Shown here piece after piece: positions 24,846-33,903 of a DNA stretch of 64,000 nucleotides. The stretch spans positions 124,001-188,000 of the forward strand of contig CAVVZB010000004.1 of NCBI GenBank assembly GCA_963752695.1. The letters run 5' to 3'. The position numbers and the translations under genes were made by a program. This DNA is from Bog-113 sp963752695 (lineage in GTDB: Bacteria; Acidobacteriota; Terriglobia; Bryobacterales; Bryobacteraceae). Numbering within the stretch: the first letter of the stretch is position 1; each line of letters begins with the position of its first letter. The notes under the pieces are model-generated. The model was not told the origin of the DNA and did no database searches. It worked only from the letters and a program-made list of their open reading frames with translations.

Positions 24846-27800
24846 CTAGTGGACCGTGAGCCCGCTGGGTAACACGGCTTGTTCGGCACTAGTAATCACC
24901 AGGACGGGCGAAGGTACTGCTGGGGCCGTCGATGAAGCCGTCAACGAAACCGTGAGCAGCGTGGGGCTATTCACCGTGATCGCTCCGACGGTTACTCCCG
25001 GGATGGGGCTGATGGTGGTGACACCCTGGGCGAAGCTCGTGTTCATGCCGGTGATAGTTACCGTTTCCGTCTGCCCCTGGCTGATGACGCTCGGGCTCAC
25101 CTGGGTAATGATCGGCGATGGCGCGGGTAGTAGAAGGTTCAACAGTGCGCGTACCAGCAGGATCGACATTTGTCCGCGAGTGACCGTTTCCTGAGGGCAA
25201 TATAACGACGGACCGCAACCAGCTGTAATTTTGTCTTCGGCCAGCCGCTGAATCCAGGGGAACGCAAAGTAAGTGGACGGCACGTCGGTGAAATACGGCG
25301 AGCCCGGGTATTGGAACACGGTGGTTGCGCCCACACGGCCACGCACTAGGAAGATTGCGAGCTGGTCACGGGTCAGCAGCGAATTGGGACAGAAGTCGTT
25401 GTTTCCGCAACCGGTGGTGATGCCCATTTCGTAGAGCTTCTGAATCCACTGGAACCCGAATGCGCCAACCGGCACATCGCTGAAATAGGGAAGAGTGGAG
25501 TAGCTGAAGTTGTCATTCCCAAAGATGGAACGGATGACAAAGATCGCCATTTGGGCGCGGGTCAGGCTGGAGCCCGCGCAGAAGTCGCCATTGCCGCATC
25601 CCGCCGTGATGCCCTTTTCGCTCATCAGGTTCACGGCGTCGAAGTAGTACGCCGAAGGCGGCACGTCATTGAAGGTCTGGGGCGTAAAGTCCTGGAGCAA
25701 AGAAACTACGCTGCCGGCAATCGACAGGGAGCCGGTCCGGTCGGCACCGGTCGCGTTAGTGGCGAAGGAGACCGCTACGGACGCAGGTCCCACGCCGCTC
25801 GACGGATTGGCGGTCACCCAGGGAGCCGACGAGTAACTCACCCAGGCGCAGGACGAAGGTCCGGAAATAGTCAGAAATTGCGAACCGCCCGCGACGTCGG
25901 TTGCAAGCGAGCTTTGCGAAACGCTCAAGCTGCAACCGCCCAATTCATAGACCTGGAGAGTTTGCCCGGCTAGGACTACAGTTGCATTTACCAGAGATCC
26001 ACCGGTATTGCTTCCGAGGGTGACGGTCACTGAGCCGCTTCCGGTTCCGCTCGAGGGCGAAACCGAAATTTGCGGGAGATTCGATGTTGCCGTCCACGTG
26101 CAGGACGGCGCATTGGCCACGATGGTCCGGGTAATGCTGCCGCCGCCATCGGGGAAGATCAGTGCGTCCGGAGACACCGTAAAGGCGCAGGCCGATCCGG
26201 CGGATTCCGAGACGCTGATGGTTTGGCCACCTACCGTCGCGGTTCCGGTCAGAGGTCCAGTAGTGGTGTTGTAGGCCGCGATAGCTTGTATCGTTCCGTT
26301 GCCAACCCCGGTTGAGGCGCTGAAAGTGAGCCAGGGGACATTAGAAACCGCTGTCCAAGTGCAATTTGGATAGGTGGCGGTAATGGTTAGGGTCGTGTTT
26401 CCGCCGGTGCTCGGATACGAAAGCGAACTAGGATTCACGAAGAAGGCGCATCCAGTCAGGCCGCCTTCACTGATCGGAATTACCTGTCCAGCCACATTGA
26501 TGCTGCCGTAGAGGAAAACTACAGTCGGGTTGGGAGCCACGGTGACGGTAAGCGTGGTGGTCCCCGTTCCGCTGGCAGGAGATACGGTGATCCACGGACT
26601 ATTCGAAGAAGCCGTGAATGTACAGGTTGAACTGGGCGCCTTGAGATTCAATGTCCCAACTCCGCCGGCATTCCCGAAAGTCAGAGTAACAGGGGTGATG
26701 GTGTACGCGCATGAACCGATGGACGCCTGTGTGGCCGTGATCGTAATACCCGCGATGACTACTGACGCAGTTCGGGTGGCAGTACCGCCCCAGATGGGGG
26801 CAATCAAGGTGACGGTGCCGTTCCCCGATCCATCGGTCACGTTCGGTGTGAGCCATGTGGGCAGCAGAGAAACGTTCCAGGCGCACGACGGAGCGGTCGC
26901 GGCCACAGCCACGGTAATGCTGCCTCCGCCCGCCGGATAGTTCAGAGTCTGCGGTGCGACCGCGAACGCGCAGCTGGACGACGTTCCCGCCTCGATCAGC
27001 GGAATGGACTGACCGGCAACCGTCAAAGTGGATGTAATCGCCGCGCTCGCCAGATTAGGTGGAACAGTGACCGTGACCGTTCCGTTACCGGTCCCGGCCG
27101 TGGGACTCAGACTGACAAACGTCTGATCGGCGGTCGCGGTCCATGCGCAACTCGGGCTGCTCGCCACGATATTCAATATGCTGCTGCCGCCACTGCTGGT
27201 GAACGAAACAAACGGAGTGACCGTGAAGGCGCAAATCGCTGTGCCCGATTCGTATGCGGGGATGATGTTTCCGGCGATCGTCACGCTGCCGGTTAGTGGA
27301 ATGTTGCTCGGATTAGCGGGAGCGGACACGACGACAGTCCCATTTCCGGTTCCGCTGGTCGTACCCAGAGTCAGGAATGTCGAGGCCGTGTTAGCGGTCC
27401 AGGTACAGCTTTGGTCGGACGCTGTCACGCTCACGGTTATTGCACCCCCGGAGCCCGGGAAGGAGAGATTCGCCGGCGACACAACAAAGGTGCAGTTTAC
27501 CGGCCCTGCCTGACTGACGGGAATCACTTGGCCACCCACGGTCACATTTCCAGAAAGCGCTCCGTTGGTCGGGTTCTGGGCCGTGGTAACTGTCAAGGTA
27601 CCGTCACCGCTGCCACCGGTCGCGCTCAGCTGGATGAAGCTCTGGTCTGCGGAAGCCGTCCACGTGCATCCCGGCAAGTTCAGAGGACTTCCGGTAATGG
27701 TTAGGGTCTGCGCGCCCCCAGCGTAAGGGAACGATAGGGCGTTCGGGGAAACCGTGTAGCTGCACGTGCTGGCGCTGGGCGTGCTCGAAATGGTTCCATC

Positions 27801-28283
27801 CGAAAATCCGTAAACCGTCTCGCCCGAACCATTGGAAATCGTAATCGTATCGGCCATCGTCAGCGGCGTGGAGGCAATTGGCGCTGGGGAAAGTCCGGAA
27901 ATGCTCGGCACGATGATGGTTGAGGCAACATTCAACGTGATTAGAACGTTGATCGTGGCGGTTAGAGAAATGTTGTTCCCGGGATCGTTCGGTCCCAAAT
28001 AGTTCAGGGTGATCGTAGCCGGACCGCTGGTGTTTACGCCATCGCTATCGACCGCGTTGATCGTCGACGAGTATTGATTTTGAGTGCCGGAAATCGGCGT
28101 CTGACCCACCATCAGCGAATTGGTAACCGTGAACGAGGTGCCCGCCAGCTTTAAGTTGTCCGCGCCCGAGATAACAGCCAGGTGCCCCGTGGTCGTATAC
28201 GTGATCGTGGTTTGAGCCAACGCTCCCGGGATGCAAGCGCTCGCGGAGAGCAATAGAGGAACAAAAAACCGTAGAGTTTTCAA
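24846..28283 (-). CDS. Giant secreted protein with eight BACON repeats, three SLH repeats and a TIG-like end
   Basis: 1145 residues. Signal peptide (1-24), a bacterial-Ig-like N-terminal region to about 173, eight tandem BACON-type beta-sandwich repeats of about 87 residues (174-869), three SLH repeats (about 870-1040, each opening FxDVP and containing GC[G]...[FY]C and a TR[GAD]Q motif), and an IPT/TIG-like domain (ITQVSPSVISQGQTETVTITG). Nearly every BACON repeat has one Cys at its start and a second before a Trp or Phe. SLH repeats suggest non-covalent attachment to a cell-wall or outer-envelope polymer. The start is TTG at 28283, immediately preceded by an in-frame TGA, with no ATG nearby. 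BACON often marks carbohydrate-linked proteins; the ligand is unknown. Confidence 0.88.
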   Translation of the reverse strand: MKTLRFFVPLLLSASACIPGALAQTTITYTTTGHLAVISGADNLKLAGTSFTVTNSLMVGQTPISGTQNQYSSTINAVDSDGVNTSGPATITLNYLGPNDPGNNISLTATINVLITLNVASTIIVPSISGLSPAPIASTPLTMADTITISNGSGETVYGFSDGTISSTPSASTCSYTVSPNALSFPYAGGAQTLTITGSPLNLPGCTWTASADQSFIQLSATGGSGDGTLTVTTAQNPTNGALSGNVTVGGQVIPVSQAGPVNCTFVVSPANLSFPGSGGAITVSVTASDQSCTWTANTASTFLTLGTTSGTGNGTVVVSAPANPSNIPLTGSVTIAGNIIPAYESGTAICAFTVTPFVSFTSSGGSSILNIVASSPSCAWTATADQTFVSLSPTAGTGNGTVTVTVPPNLASAAITSTLTVAGQSIPLIEAGTSSSCAFAVAPQTLNYPAGGGSITVAVAATAPSCAWNVSLLPTWLTPNVTDGSGNGTVTLIAPIWGGTATRTASVVIAGITITATQASIGSCAYTITPVTLTFGNAGGVGTLNLKAPSSTCTFTASSNSPWITVSPASGTGTTTLTVTVAPNPTVVFLYGSINVAGQVIPISEGGLTGCAFFVNPSSLSYPSTGGNTTLTITATYPNCTWTAVSNVPWLTFSASTGVGNGTIQAIAAYNTTTGPLTGTATVGGQTISVSESAGSACAFTVSPDALIFPDGGGSITRTIVANAPSCTWTATSNLPQISVSPSSGTGSGSVTVTLGSNTGGSLVNATVVLAGQTLQVYELGGCSLSVSQSSLATDVAGGSQFLTISGPSSCAWVSYSSAPWVTANPSSGVGPASVAVSFATNATGADRTGSLSIAGSVVSLLQDFTPQTFNDVPPSAYYFDAVNLMSEKGITAGCGNGDFCAGSSLTRAQMAIFVIRSIFGNDNFSYSTLPYFSDVPVGAFGFQWIQKLYEMGITTGCGNNDFCPNSLLTRDQLAIFLVRGRVGATTVFQYPGSPYFTDVPSTYFAFPWIQRLAEDKITAGCGPSLYCPQETVTRGQMSILLVRALLNLLLPAPSPIITQVSPSVISQGQTETVTITGMNTSFAQGVTTISPIPGVTVGAITVNSPTLLTVSLTASSTAPAVPSPVLVITSAEQAVLPSGLTVH
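25677..27764 (-). repeat. Eight tandem BACON-coding repeats (about 260 bp each)
   Basis: The DNA codes for eight 83-90-residue units whose shared pattern is C-x3-(V/I)-x-P at the start, a Gly-Gly turn, C-(T/A)-W in the middle and GNGT or similar near two-thirds. The units are diverged at DNA level, so they look like old duplications rather than recent expansion. Confidence 0.8.
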
Positions 28284-28345
28284 TCAGAATCCCGGGTATG
28301 GCTGTCTTATAGAGTTTCCTGATAATTCTACTCTGCCGGACGCGG

Positions 28346-28371
28346 AAGTTTTGCAAAGAATTCGCAGCGAC
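28346..28371. repeat. Degenerate TTTGCAAA-type element (possible copy 3)
   Basis: Within the 136-base gap between the PBP and BACON genes. Read on the minus strand it gives TGCGAATTCTTTGCAAAACTT, close to TGCAGAATTTTGCAAAAGTT at 53403-53422. It lacks the TGCACAA words and is uncertain. No other feature is evident in this gap apart from a locally A+T-richer stretch that may hold the BACON gene promoter. Confidence 0.3.
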
Positions 28372-28419
28372 TTTATAGATAACCGCCCCCGGGGCCGATA
28401 TGGAACCGGAAAACGGTCG

Positions 28420-30840
28420 CTATTTAGGCTCAGGCGCGGCAGTTGGGAGGGCCGTCAGCGGGTCTAAATTCAGCGCTGGCGCTTCGGTTGCGTTCGGTAA
28501 TTTCGGTACTGCATTGTCCTGATGAACCAAGCAAAGTTGCTGAGGCTGTGACCCGTCGACGAAAACATCATTGGCTACCCAGGGGCAGAACGGAGTTGCG
28601 CGCAGGCCGGTTGTGGGGTCGACGGAAGCGTGGACAATCCCCTCCGGCTGGGCAAAGTCGTGGGTATCGCGATAAGGCCGGTAGCGCGAGGCTTGATTCA
28701 TGAATTCCGCCCAGATCGGCAGGGCTGAATGGGCTCCTTCCAGCCCTAACTCGGTGTAGTCGTCAAAGCCAACCCAGACCACGCACAGCAGCTGAGAAGT
28801 GAAGCCAGCAAACCATCCGTCGTGAGAAGTACCGGTTTTGCCGGCGGCTGGAAGTGTGAAGCCCCGTGCGCGAACACCAGCCGCAGTTCCGTATTTCAAG
28901 ACATCCTGCATCATATTCACAAGCAGGAAATTGACTCGCGGGTCTAAAACGCGCTGCAATCCGGAAGTTTGCTGGAACAGCGACTGTCCGGTCTGATCGT
29001 AAACGGACCGGATGGCCGTCGGTTGCACCATCATGCCATCGTTCGCGAACAGGGTGTACGCGCGGGCAATCTCCATGGGAGTTACCTGGTATGAACCTAG
29101 CGCAACCGAGGGTGTCGGACGTAGATCTTCGTTCATACCCGCCTGTTTGGCCAGCGCGACGACATTGTCGAACCCAACCATTTCAGCGACTTTTACGGCC
29201 GCCACATTCATGGACTTGGCCAAGGCTCGCCGAAAAGTAACGGTCCCGCTGAACTCGTGTTTGAAATTATTCGGACGGTAGGTCTGTCCGTCGTATTGAA
29301 ACGTGGTCGGAACATCGTTTACGGTGGATGCGGGTGTGAAGACGTGTTCGCTGCCGTTAATAGCGGTATTCATAGCCGCGGCATAAACAAAAGGCTTGAA
29401 AACCGAACCAGGAGGACGTTTGGCGAAAACACGATCCAATTGAGAAGTGGAGTAATCACGCCCACCAACGACGGCTTTGATCTGCCCGGTGTGCGGGTCG
29501 ATCGCAATCAGTGCGGCTTGCGCTTTCACCGGTCTTCCGTCCGCACCCTTGCGCTTAGCGAGCAGCCGATCGACTTCCGCCATGCCGTCAGCAACCGAGC
29601 GCTCGGCCGCTTGCTGGAGGCGGAGATCGATGGAAGTAAACACGTTCGTGACGCCACTCGATTCTTGGCCCTCGAACGCCTTTTGGAATTCGGAATTCGC
29701 CAAATCCATGGAATACTGCGTCTCGCTCACCTCGGACTTACCGGGCGAGAGATTCAGTGGACTCGCCGCGGCGCTGGCTAATTCGTCTTCCGAAACATAC
29801 TGGTTGGCGCGCATCAGGCGCAGCACGACGTTCCGGCGGTCGCGGGCGCGATCGGGATACCGGAGCGGGTTGAAAAAGCTCGGGCGCTGGATCAACCCGG
29901 CGAGCATGGCGGCTTCTGGAACATTTAGCCGGTTGACGTCCTTATCGAAGTAGGCGTGCGCTGCTTCCCCGAACCCATTAATGCTAAAAGTCCCATAGCC
30001 GCCGAGGTAAACCTCATTGCAGTAGTACTCAAAGATCTGCTTCTTGGTGAGCGCATGTTCCAGGTGAATGGTGATCAGCAATTCGGTCAGCTTTCGCTCC
30101 CACCGCTTTTCGGGGCTCAAATAAAGGTTGCGGGCCAGCTGCATGCTAATGGTGGAAGCGCCTTGCTCTTTCCGGCCGTCGCGCGTGTCGACGTACATCG
30201 CTTTGGCGATGCGCAATGGGTCGTAGCCCCCGTGCGTGAAAAAGTGCTTATCCTCAGCCGAGGTAATGGCGTTGACAAGTACCGGCGGAAGGTCGGCAAA
30301 ATGGACGAAGACGCGCCGCTGCCGTCCGGCGTTGGACACGTTGCCAACTAAGGGTGGTTGCAAGCGGAATTCATCGAGAGTTTTCCCGGTTTTCGAATCG
30401 GCTAAGGAAGCGATGACTCCATTCTTAATCGCGATTGTGATCGTGCCCTTATTTTTGTTGTGGATGGTCAACGTTCCGCCCTGGGCATCGAACCAATTCT
30501 CGGCGTCAGAGGGCCCGGCGTGATACCCCGCCCGGCGCAATTGGGCGGATAACTCGGCTTCGGTTGTCTTGTCTCCCACCGCGATCAGTTCCGGCGATGA
30601 GTAAAAGTTAACCGTCCGGGCATACTGCCCGCGCTCCAGTTGCCGGTCGACCACCCGCGAGAGCTTCGCGTAATCGATTACCGCCACCACGCCGAGAACG
30701 ATGATCACCAGACCGATCGAGCCGGCCACCCAGAGGAGTCTCGCCGGTATCCGCATGGATCGGCGGATCTTAGCGGGGGGTTGCTCGAGCGTAGCAGGCT
30801 CTTCCGGGGCGGTTGGATACATTCGCGCTTCCGACTGCAT
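28420..30840 (-). CDS. Class A penicillin-binding protein (PBP1b-like transglycosylase/transpeptidase)
   Basis: Polymerises and cross-links peptidoglycan. 806 residues: cytoplasmic N-terminus rich in Pro/Glu, one membrane helix (about 35-58), a UB2H-like region (FYSSPELIAVGD, LRRAGYHAG), GT51 transglycosylase with TSAEDKHFFTHGGYDP and GASTISMQLARNLYL, then transpeptidase with PPGSVFKPFVYA (SxxK), SMN in the second motif and KTGTSHDGWFAG (KTG). All active-site residues are present. The ATG at 30840 is chosen; TTG at 30852 or ATG at 30822 are possible. Divergent from the E1 gene with 87 bases between. Confidence 0.93.
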   Translation of the reverse strand: MQSEARMYPTAPEEPATLEQPPAKIRRSMRIPARLLWVAGSIGLVIIVLGVVAVIDYAKLSRVVDRQLERGQYARTVNFYSSPELIAVGDKTTEAELSAQLRRAGYHAGPSDAENWFDAQGGTLTIHNKNKGTITIAIKNGVIASLADSKTGKTLDEFRLQPPLVGNVSNAGRQRRVFVHFADLPPVLVNAITSAEDKHFFTHGGYDPLRIAKAMYVDTRDGRKEQGASTISMQLARNLYLSPEKRWERKLTELLITIHLEHALTKKQIFEYYCNEVYLGGYGTFSINGFGEAAHAYFDKDVNRLNVPEAAMLAGLIQRPSFFNPLRYPDRARDRRNVVLRLMRANQYVSEDELASAAASPLNLSPGKSEVSETQYSMDLANSEFQKAFEGQESSGVTNVFTSIDLRLQQAAERSVADGMAEVDRLLAKRKGADGRPVKAQAALIAIDPHTGQIKAVVGGRDYSTSQLDRVFAKRPPGSVFKPFVYAAAMNTAINGSEHVFTPASTVNDVPTTFQYDGQTYRPNNFKHEFSGTVTFRRALAKSMNVAAVKVAEMVGFDNVVALAKQAGMNEDLRPTPSVALGSYQVTPMEIARAYTLFANDGMMVQPTAIRSVYDQTGQSLFQQTSGLQRVLDPRVNFLLVNMMQDVLKYGTAAGVRARGFTLPAAGKTGTSHDGWFAGFTSQLLCVVWVGFDDYTELGLEGAHSALPIWAEFMNQASRYRPYRDTHDFAQPEGIVHASVDPTTGLRATPFCPWVANDVFVDGSQPQQLCLVHQDNAVPKLPNATEAPALNLDPLTALPTAAPEPK

Positions 30841-30927
30841 GCGCAGGGCCAACCCTCTTTCCGCCGTCTTGGGATTACACTAGCGAGGGAGGTTCCTGAG
30901 TAGCAGCCCCGAAAAGGAGTCGAACTG

Positions 30928-33054
30928 ATGGCAACTAGCGAGTGGAAAGTAGAGCGCGCGTTACAAGCATCCGACAGTGAGCCGGAGGTTCGACCGGGCG
31001 GAGAACTATCGTCGGAAGCTCTGGTCATGGCGTTCCGGACTATGCACTTGTCGCGCAAGATCGACGACCGCGAAGTTCTGCTCAAGCGTCAGAATAAAAT
31101 CTTCTTCCAGATCAGTTGCGCCGGGCACGAGGCTGCGCAAGTTGCCGCCGGAATGCTGCTGAAGCCGGGGCACGACTGGGTATATCCCTACTATCGCGAC
31201 CGCGCCCTTTGCCTAGCGCTCGGGATGACCCCGCATGACATGTTCCTGCAGGCGTTTGGGGCGGCGAGCGATCCGTCGTCGGCTGGCCGGCAGATGCCCT
31301 CGCACTGGAGCTTCCCGGCGCTTAATATCGTGACCGGGTCATCGCCCACCGGGACGCAATTTCTGCAAGCGGTCGGCTGCGCGGAAGCACTCCGTTTCCG
31401 AGACCCTGCGACCGATGCCGCCGTTATCGTCTGTTCCGGGGAAGGCGCCACCAGCGAAGGCGAGTTCTGGGAGGCTATCAATGCTGCTTGCCTTGGACGT
31501 CTCCCGGTGTTGTTTCTCATTGAGGACAACGGCTATGCGATTTCGGTTCCGGCCGAGCGTCAGACTCCCGGCGGAAACATTTCGCACCTGCTATCCGGTT
31601 TCCCTGACCTTTTCCGGCTGGAAGTGGATGGCACGGACCTAGTAGCCTCCTATCGGGCGATTGGTCAAGCGTTGGCTTATTGCCGCGAGGGCCACGGCCC
31701 GGCGCTGGTCCACGCACACCTGGTTCGGCTCTATTCCCATTCGCTCTCCGACGACGAGCGGCTTTATAAGACGGCGGAAGAACGCGCCGCCGAGGCCAAG
31801 CGCGATCCGGTGCCCGTTCTTTCCAACTGGCTAATCGAGCATGGCCACATCGACCGCCATGGGATGGAAACACTGATCGCGGAGAACGATCACGCCGTTC
31901 AGGAAGCTGCGCTACGAGCATCGAAGGCCGCCGCTCCCCAGCCAGGAACCGAGTTCGACCACCTGTACTCCGAAACCGTCAATCCCACAGCTGCCGCGTT
32001 CGAGGCCGAGCCGGTGTTTACGGGCGACTCGAAAACCATGGTTGATCTGATCAACGCGACCTTGCACGAAGAGATGGCCCGCAACCCCGCCATGGTGGTC
32101 TTTGGCGAGGACGTAGCCGATTGCAGCCGGGAAGAGAACCTGGCCGCGGTCAAAGGCAAGGGCGGCGTGTTCAAAGTCACTGCGGGGTTGCAGTCGGTTT
32201 TTGGTTCCAAGCGCGTGTTCAATACGCCGATTGCGGAGGCGGCGATCACTGGCCGCGCAATCGGTATGGCTACCGTGGGTCTCAAGCCGGTGGTCGAAAT
32301 CCAGTTCTTCGATTACATCTGGCCAGCGGTGATGCAGATTCGCGATGAGATGGCCAGTTTCCGCTGGCGCTCCGGCGGGAGCTTCTCGTGCCCGCTGGTG
32401 ATGCGGGTTCCTATAGGCGGCTATCTGAATGGCGGCGCGATTTATCACAGCCAGTGCGGGGAAGTCTTCCTGACGCATATTCCCGGCCTGCGCGTCATTT
32501 TTCCATCGAACGCATTGGACGCCTGCGGCCTGCTGCGTACCGCGATTCGCTGCGAGGACCCCGTACTTTTCCTGGAACATAAGCGGCTTTATCGCGAGCC
32601 TTACAATCGGTCGGCGCATCCAGGTTCCGACTTCACGATTCCGTTTGGCAAGGCCAAAATCATCAAACCGGGGACCTCGGTGAGCGTAATCACGTATGGC
32701 GCGCTGGTGCAAAAAAGCCTGCTAGCGGCGTTGCAAGTGGAGCGGCGCAATCCGGAGGCGAGTATCGAAGTTATCGACTTGCGGTCGCTGGCACCTTACG
32801 ATTGGGAGGCAATCGCGCTCTCCGTCCGCAAGACCGCGCGAGTGTTAATTGCGCATGAGGATACGCTCAGCTTCGGCTTCGGCGCGGAGATCGCCGCCCG
32901 GGTTGCGAGCGATCTGTTCTCGGACTTGGATGCCCCGGTGCGGCGCGTGGGCGCGAAAGACACATGGGTGGCCTATCATCCTGATCTTGAAGATAAGATC
33001 TTGCCACAGACCGAAGACCTGGTCGCTGAATTAGAGAAGTTATTAGCCTGGTAG
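30928..33054 (+). CDS. 2-oxo acid dehydrogenase E1, alpha and beta fused
   Basis: Thiamine-diphosphate-dependent decarboxylase component of a 2-oxo acid dehydrogenase complex. Residues about 20-360 are E1-alpha: ISCAGHEAAQVAAG, YYRDRALCLALGM, TPP loop GEGATSEGEFWEA...EDNGYAISVP. Residues about 365-708 are E1-beta: ALNHE-equivalent MVDLINATLHEEM, GEDVADC, NTPIAEAAITGRAIGM, EIQFFDYIWPAV and the C-terminal RVGAKDTWVAYHP. The TPP motif has GEG where most members have GDG. The usual E2 and E3 genes are absent nearby. AAGGAG at 30914-30919 supports the ATG. A branched-chain or 2-oxoisovalerate substrate is likely but inferred. Confidence 0.9.
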   Translation: MATSEWKVERALQASDSEPEVRPGGELSSEALVMAFRTMHLSRKIDDREVLLKRQNKIFFQISCAGHEAAQVAAGMLLKPGHDWVYPYYRDRALCLALGMTPHDMFLQAFGAASDPSSAGRQMPSHWSFPALNIVTGSSPTGTQFLQAVGCAEALRFRDPATDAAVIVCSGEGATSEGEFWEAINAACLGRLPVLFLIEDNGYAISVPAERQTPGGNISHLLSGFPDLFRLEVDGTDLVASYRAIGQALAYCREGHGPALVHAHLVRLYSHSLSDDERLYKTAEERAAEAKRDPVPVLSNWLIEHGHIDRHGMETLIAENDHAVQEAALRASKAAAPQPGTEFDHLYSETVNPTAAAFEAEPVFTGDSKTMVDLINATLHEEMARNPAMVVFGEDVADCSREENLAAVKGKGGVFKVTAGLQSVFGSKRVFNTPIAEAAITGRAIGMATVGLKPVVEIQFFDYIWPAVMQIRDEMASFRWRSGGSFSCPLVMRVPIGGYLNGGAIYHSQCGEVFLTHIPGLRVIFPSNALDACGLLRTAIRCEDPVLFLEHKRLYREPYNRSAHPGSDFTIPFGKAKIIKPGTSVSVITYGALVQKSLLAALQVERRNPEASIEVIDLRSLAPYDWEAIALSVRKTARVLIAHEDTLSFGFGAEIAARVASDLFSDLDAPVRRVGAKDTWVAYHPDLEDKILPQTEDLVAELEKLLAW

Positions 33055-33056
33055 GC

Positions 33057-33086
33057 TTCAGAATACCGCCGCTTCAACCTTCTGAA
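33057..33086. terminator. Inverted repeat after the E1 gene, possible terminator
   Basis: TTCAGAA (33057-33063) pairs with TTCTGAA (33080-33086) across a 16-base loop. No T-run follows, so rho-independent action is unlikely to be strong. Confidence 0.22.
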
Positions 33087-33147
33087 TCCGGCGCAAGCCC
33101 GCCTCCATCATTAGACACGTAGTAAGAAGTGACTAGGAGGCAGGTAA

Positions 33148-33900
33148 ATGAATCGACTAACAGGTAAAGTCGCCGTTGTAACAGGTGCTTCCAAAGGTAT
33201 CGGGGCGTCAATTGCCCAGCACCTCGCGGCTGAAGGCGCGTCCGTCGTAGTTAATTACTCCAGCAGTAAAGATGGTGCGGACGCAGTTGTCGCCCGTATA
33301 ATCGCCAAGGGCGGGCATGCCATCGCGATCCAGGCCGATGTATCCAAACCGGAAGACATCGCACGGCTGTTCGCCCAAACTAAGTCTGCTTATAAGAAAT
33401 TAGACATTCTGGTGAATAACGCGGGAGTTTATGAATTCGCGCCGCTCGAAGAGATCACGCCCGAGCATTTTCACAAACAATTCAATCTGAATGTGTTGGG
33501 ATTGCTGCTGACCACACAAGAAGCCGTCAAGCACATCGGGCCGGAAGGCGGATCTATTATCAACATTAGCTCGATCGTGGGGCCGATGCCGGTACCGACA
33601 GCGGCTGTCTATAGCGCCACCAAAGCATCCGTAGACGCGATCACGATCGCACTTTCGCGCGAGTTAGGCGCGAAGAAGATTCGCGTGAATTCGCTCAATC
33701 CTGGCATGGTGGAGACTGAAGGCTTACACTCCGTGGGCTTCGCCGAGGGTGATTTTCGAAAATCGTTGGAGTCGCAAACCCCGTTCGGCCGCATCGCGCA
33801 ACCTGAAGATATCGCCCGCGCCGCGGTGTTTTTTGCATCGGACGACTCGGGTTGGGTTTCAGGGCAAGCTTTGGTCGTAGCCGGCGGACTGCGCCAGTAA
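33148..33900 (+). CDS. Short-chain dehydrogenase/reductase (FabG/glucose-dehydrogenase type)
   Basis: Classical NAD(P)-dependent SDR, 250 residues. Rossmann motif TGASKGIGASIAQHL, NNAGVYEF, the catalytic Ser in NISSIVGPM and the YSATK catalytic Tyr/Lys pair, then LNPGMVETEG and a C-terminal SGQALVVAGGLRQ. The family reduces 3-oxoacyl groups or oxidises sugars and alcohols; specificity cannot be assigned. AGGAGG at 33135-33140 sets the ATG. Its stop lies three bases from the convergent FNT gene. Confidence 0.9.
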   Translation: MNRLTGKVAVVTGASKGIGASIAQHLAAEGASVVVNYSSSKDGADAVVARIIAKGGHAIAIQADVSKPEDIARLFAQTKSAYKKLDILVNNAGVYEFAPLEEITPEHFHKQFNLNVLGLLLTTQEAVKHIGPEGGSIINISSIVGPMPVPTAAVYSATKASVDAITIALSRELGAKKIRVNSLNPGMVETEGLHSVGFAEGDFRKSLESQTPFGRIAQPEDIARAAVFFASDDSGWVSGQALVVAGGLRQ

Positions 33901-33903
33901 CAC

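Noticed and set aside
25677..27764. Periodic pattern of about 260 bp as a CRISPR or satellite array
   Set aside because: The repeats are diverged codons of BACON domains within one open frame. CRISPR repeats are short and identical.
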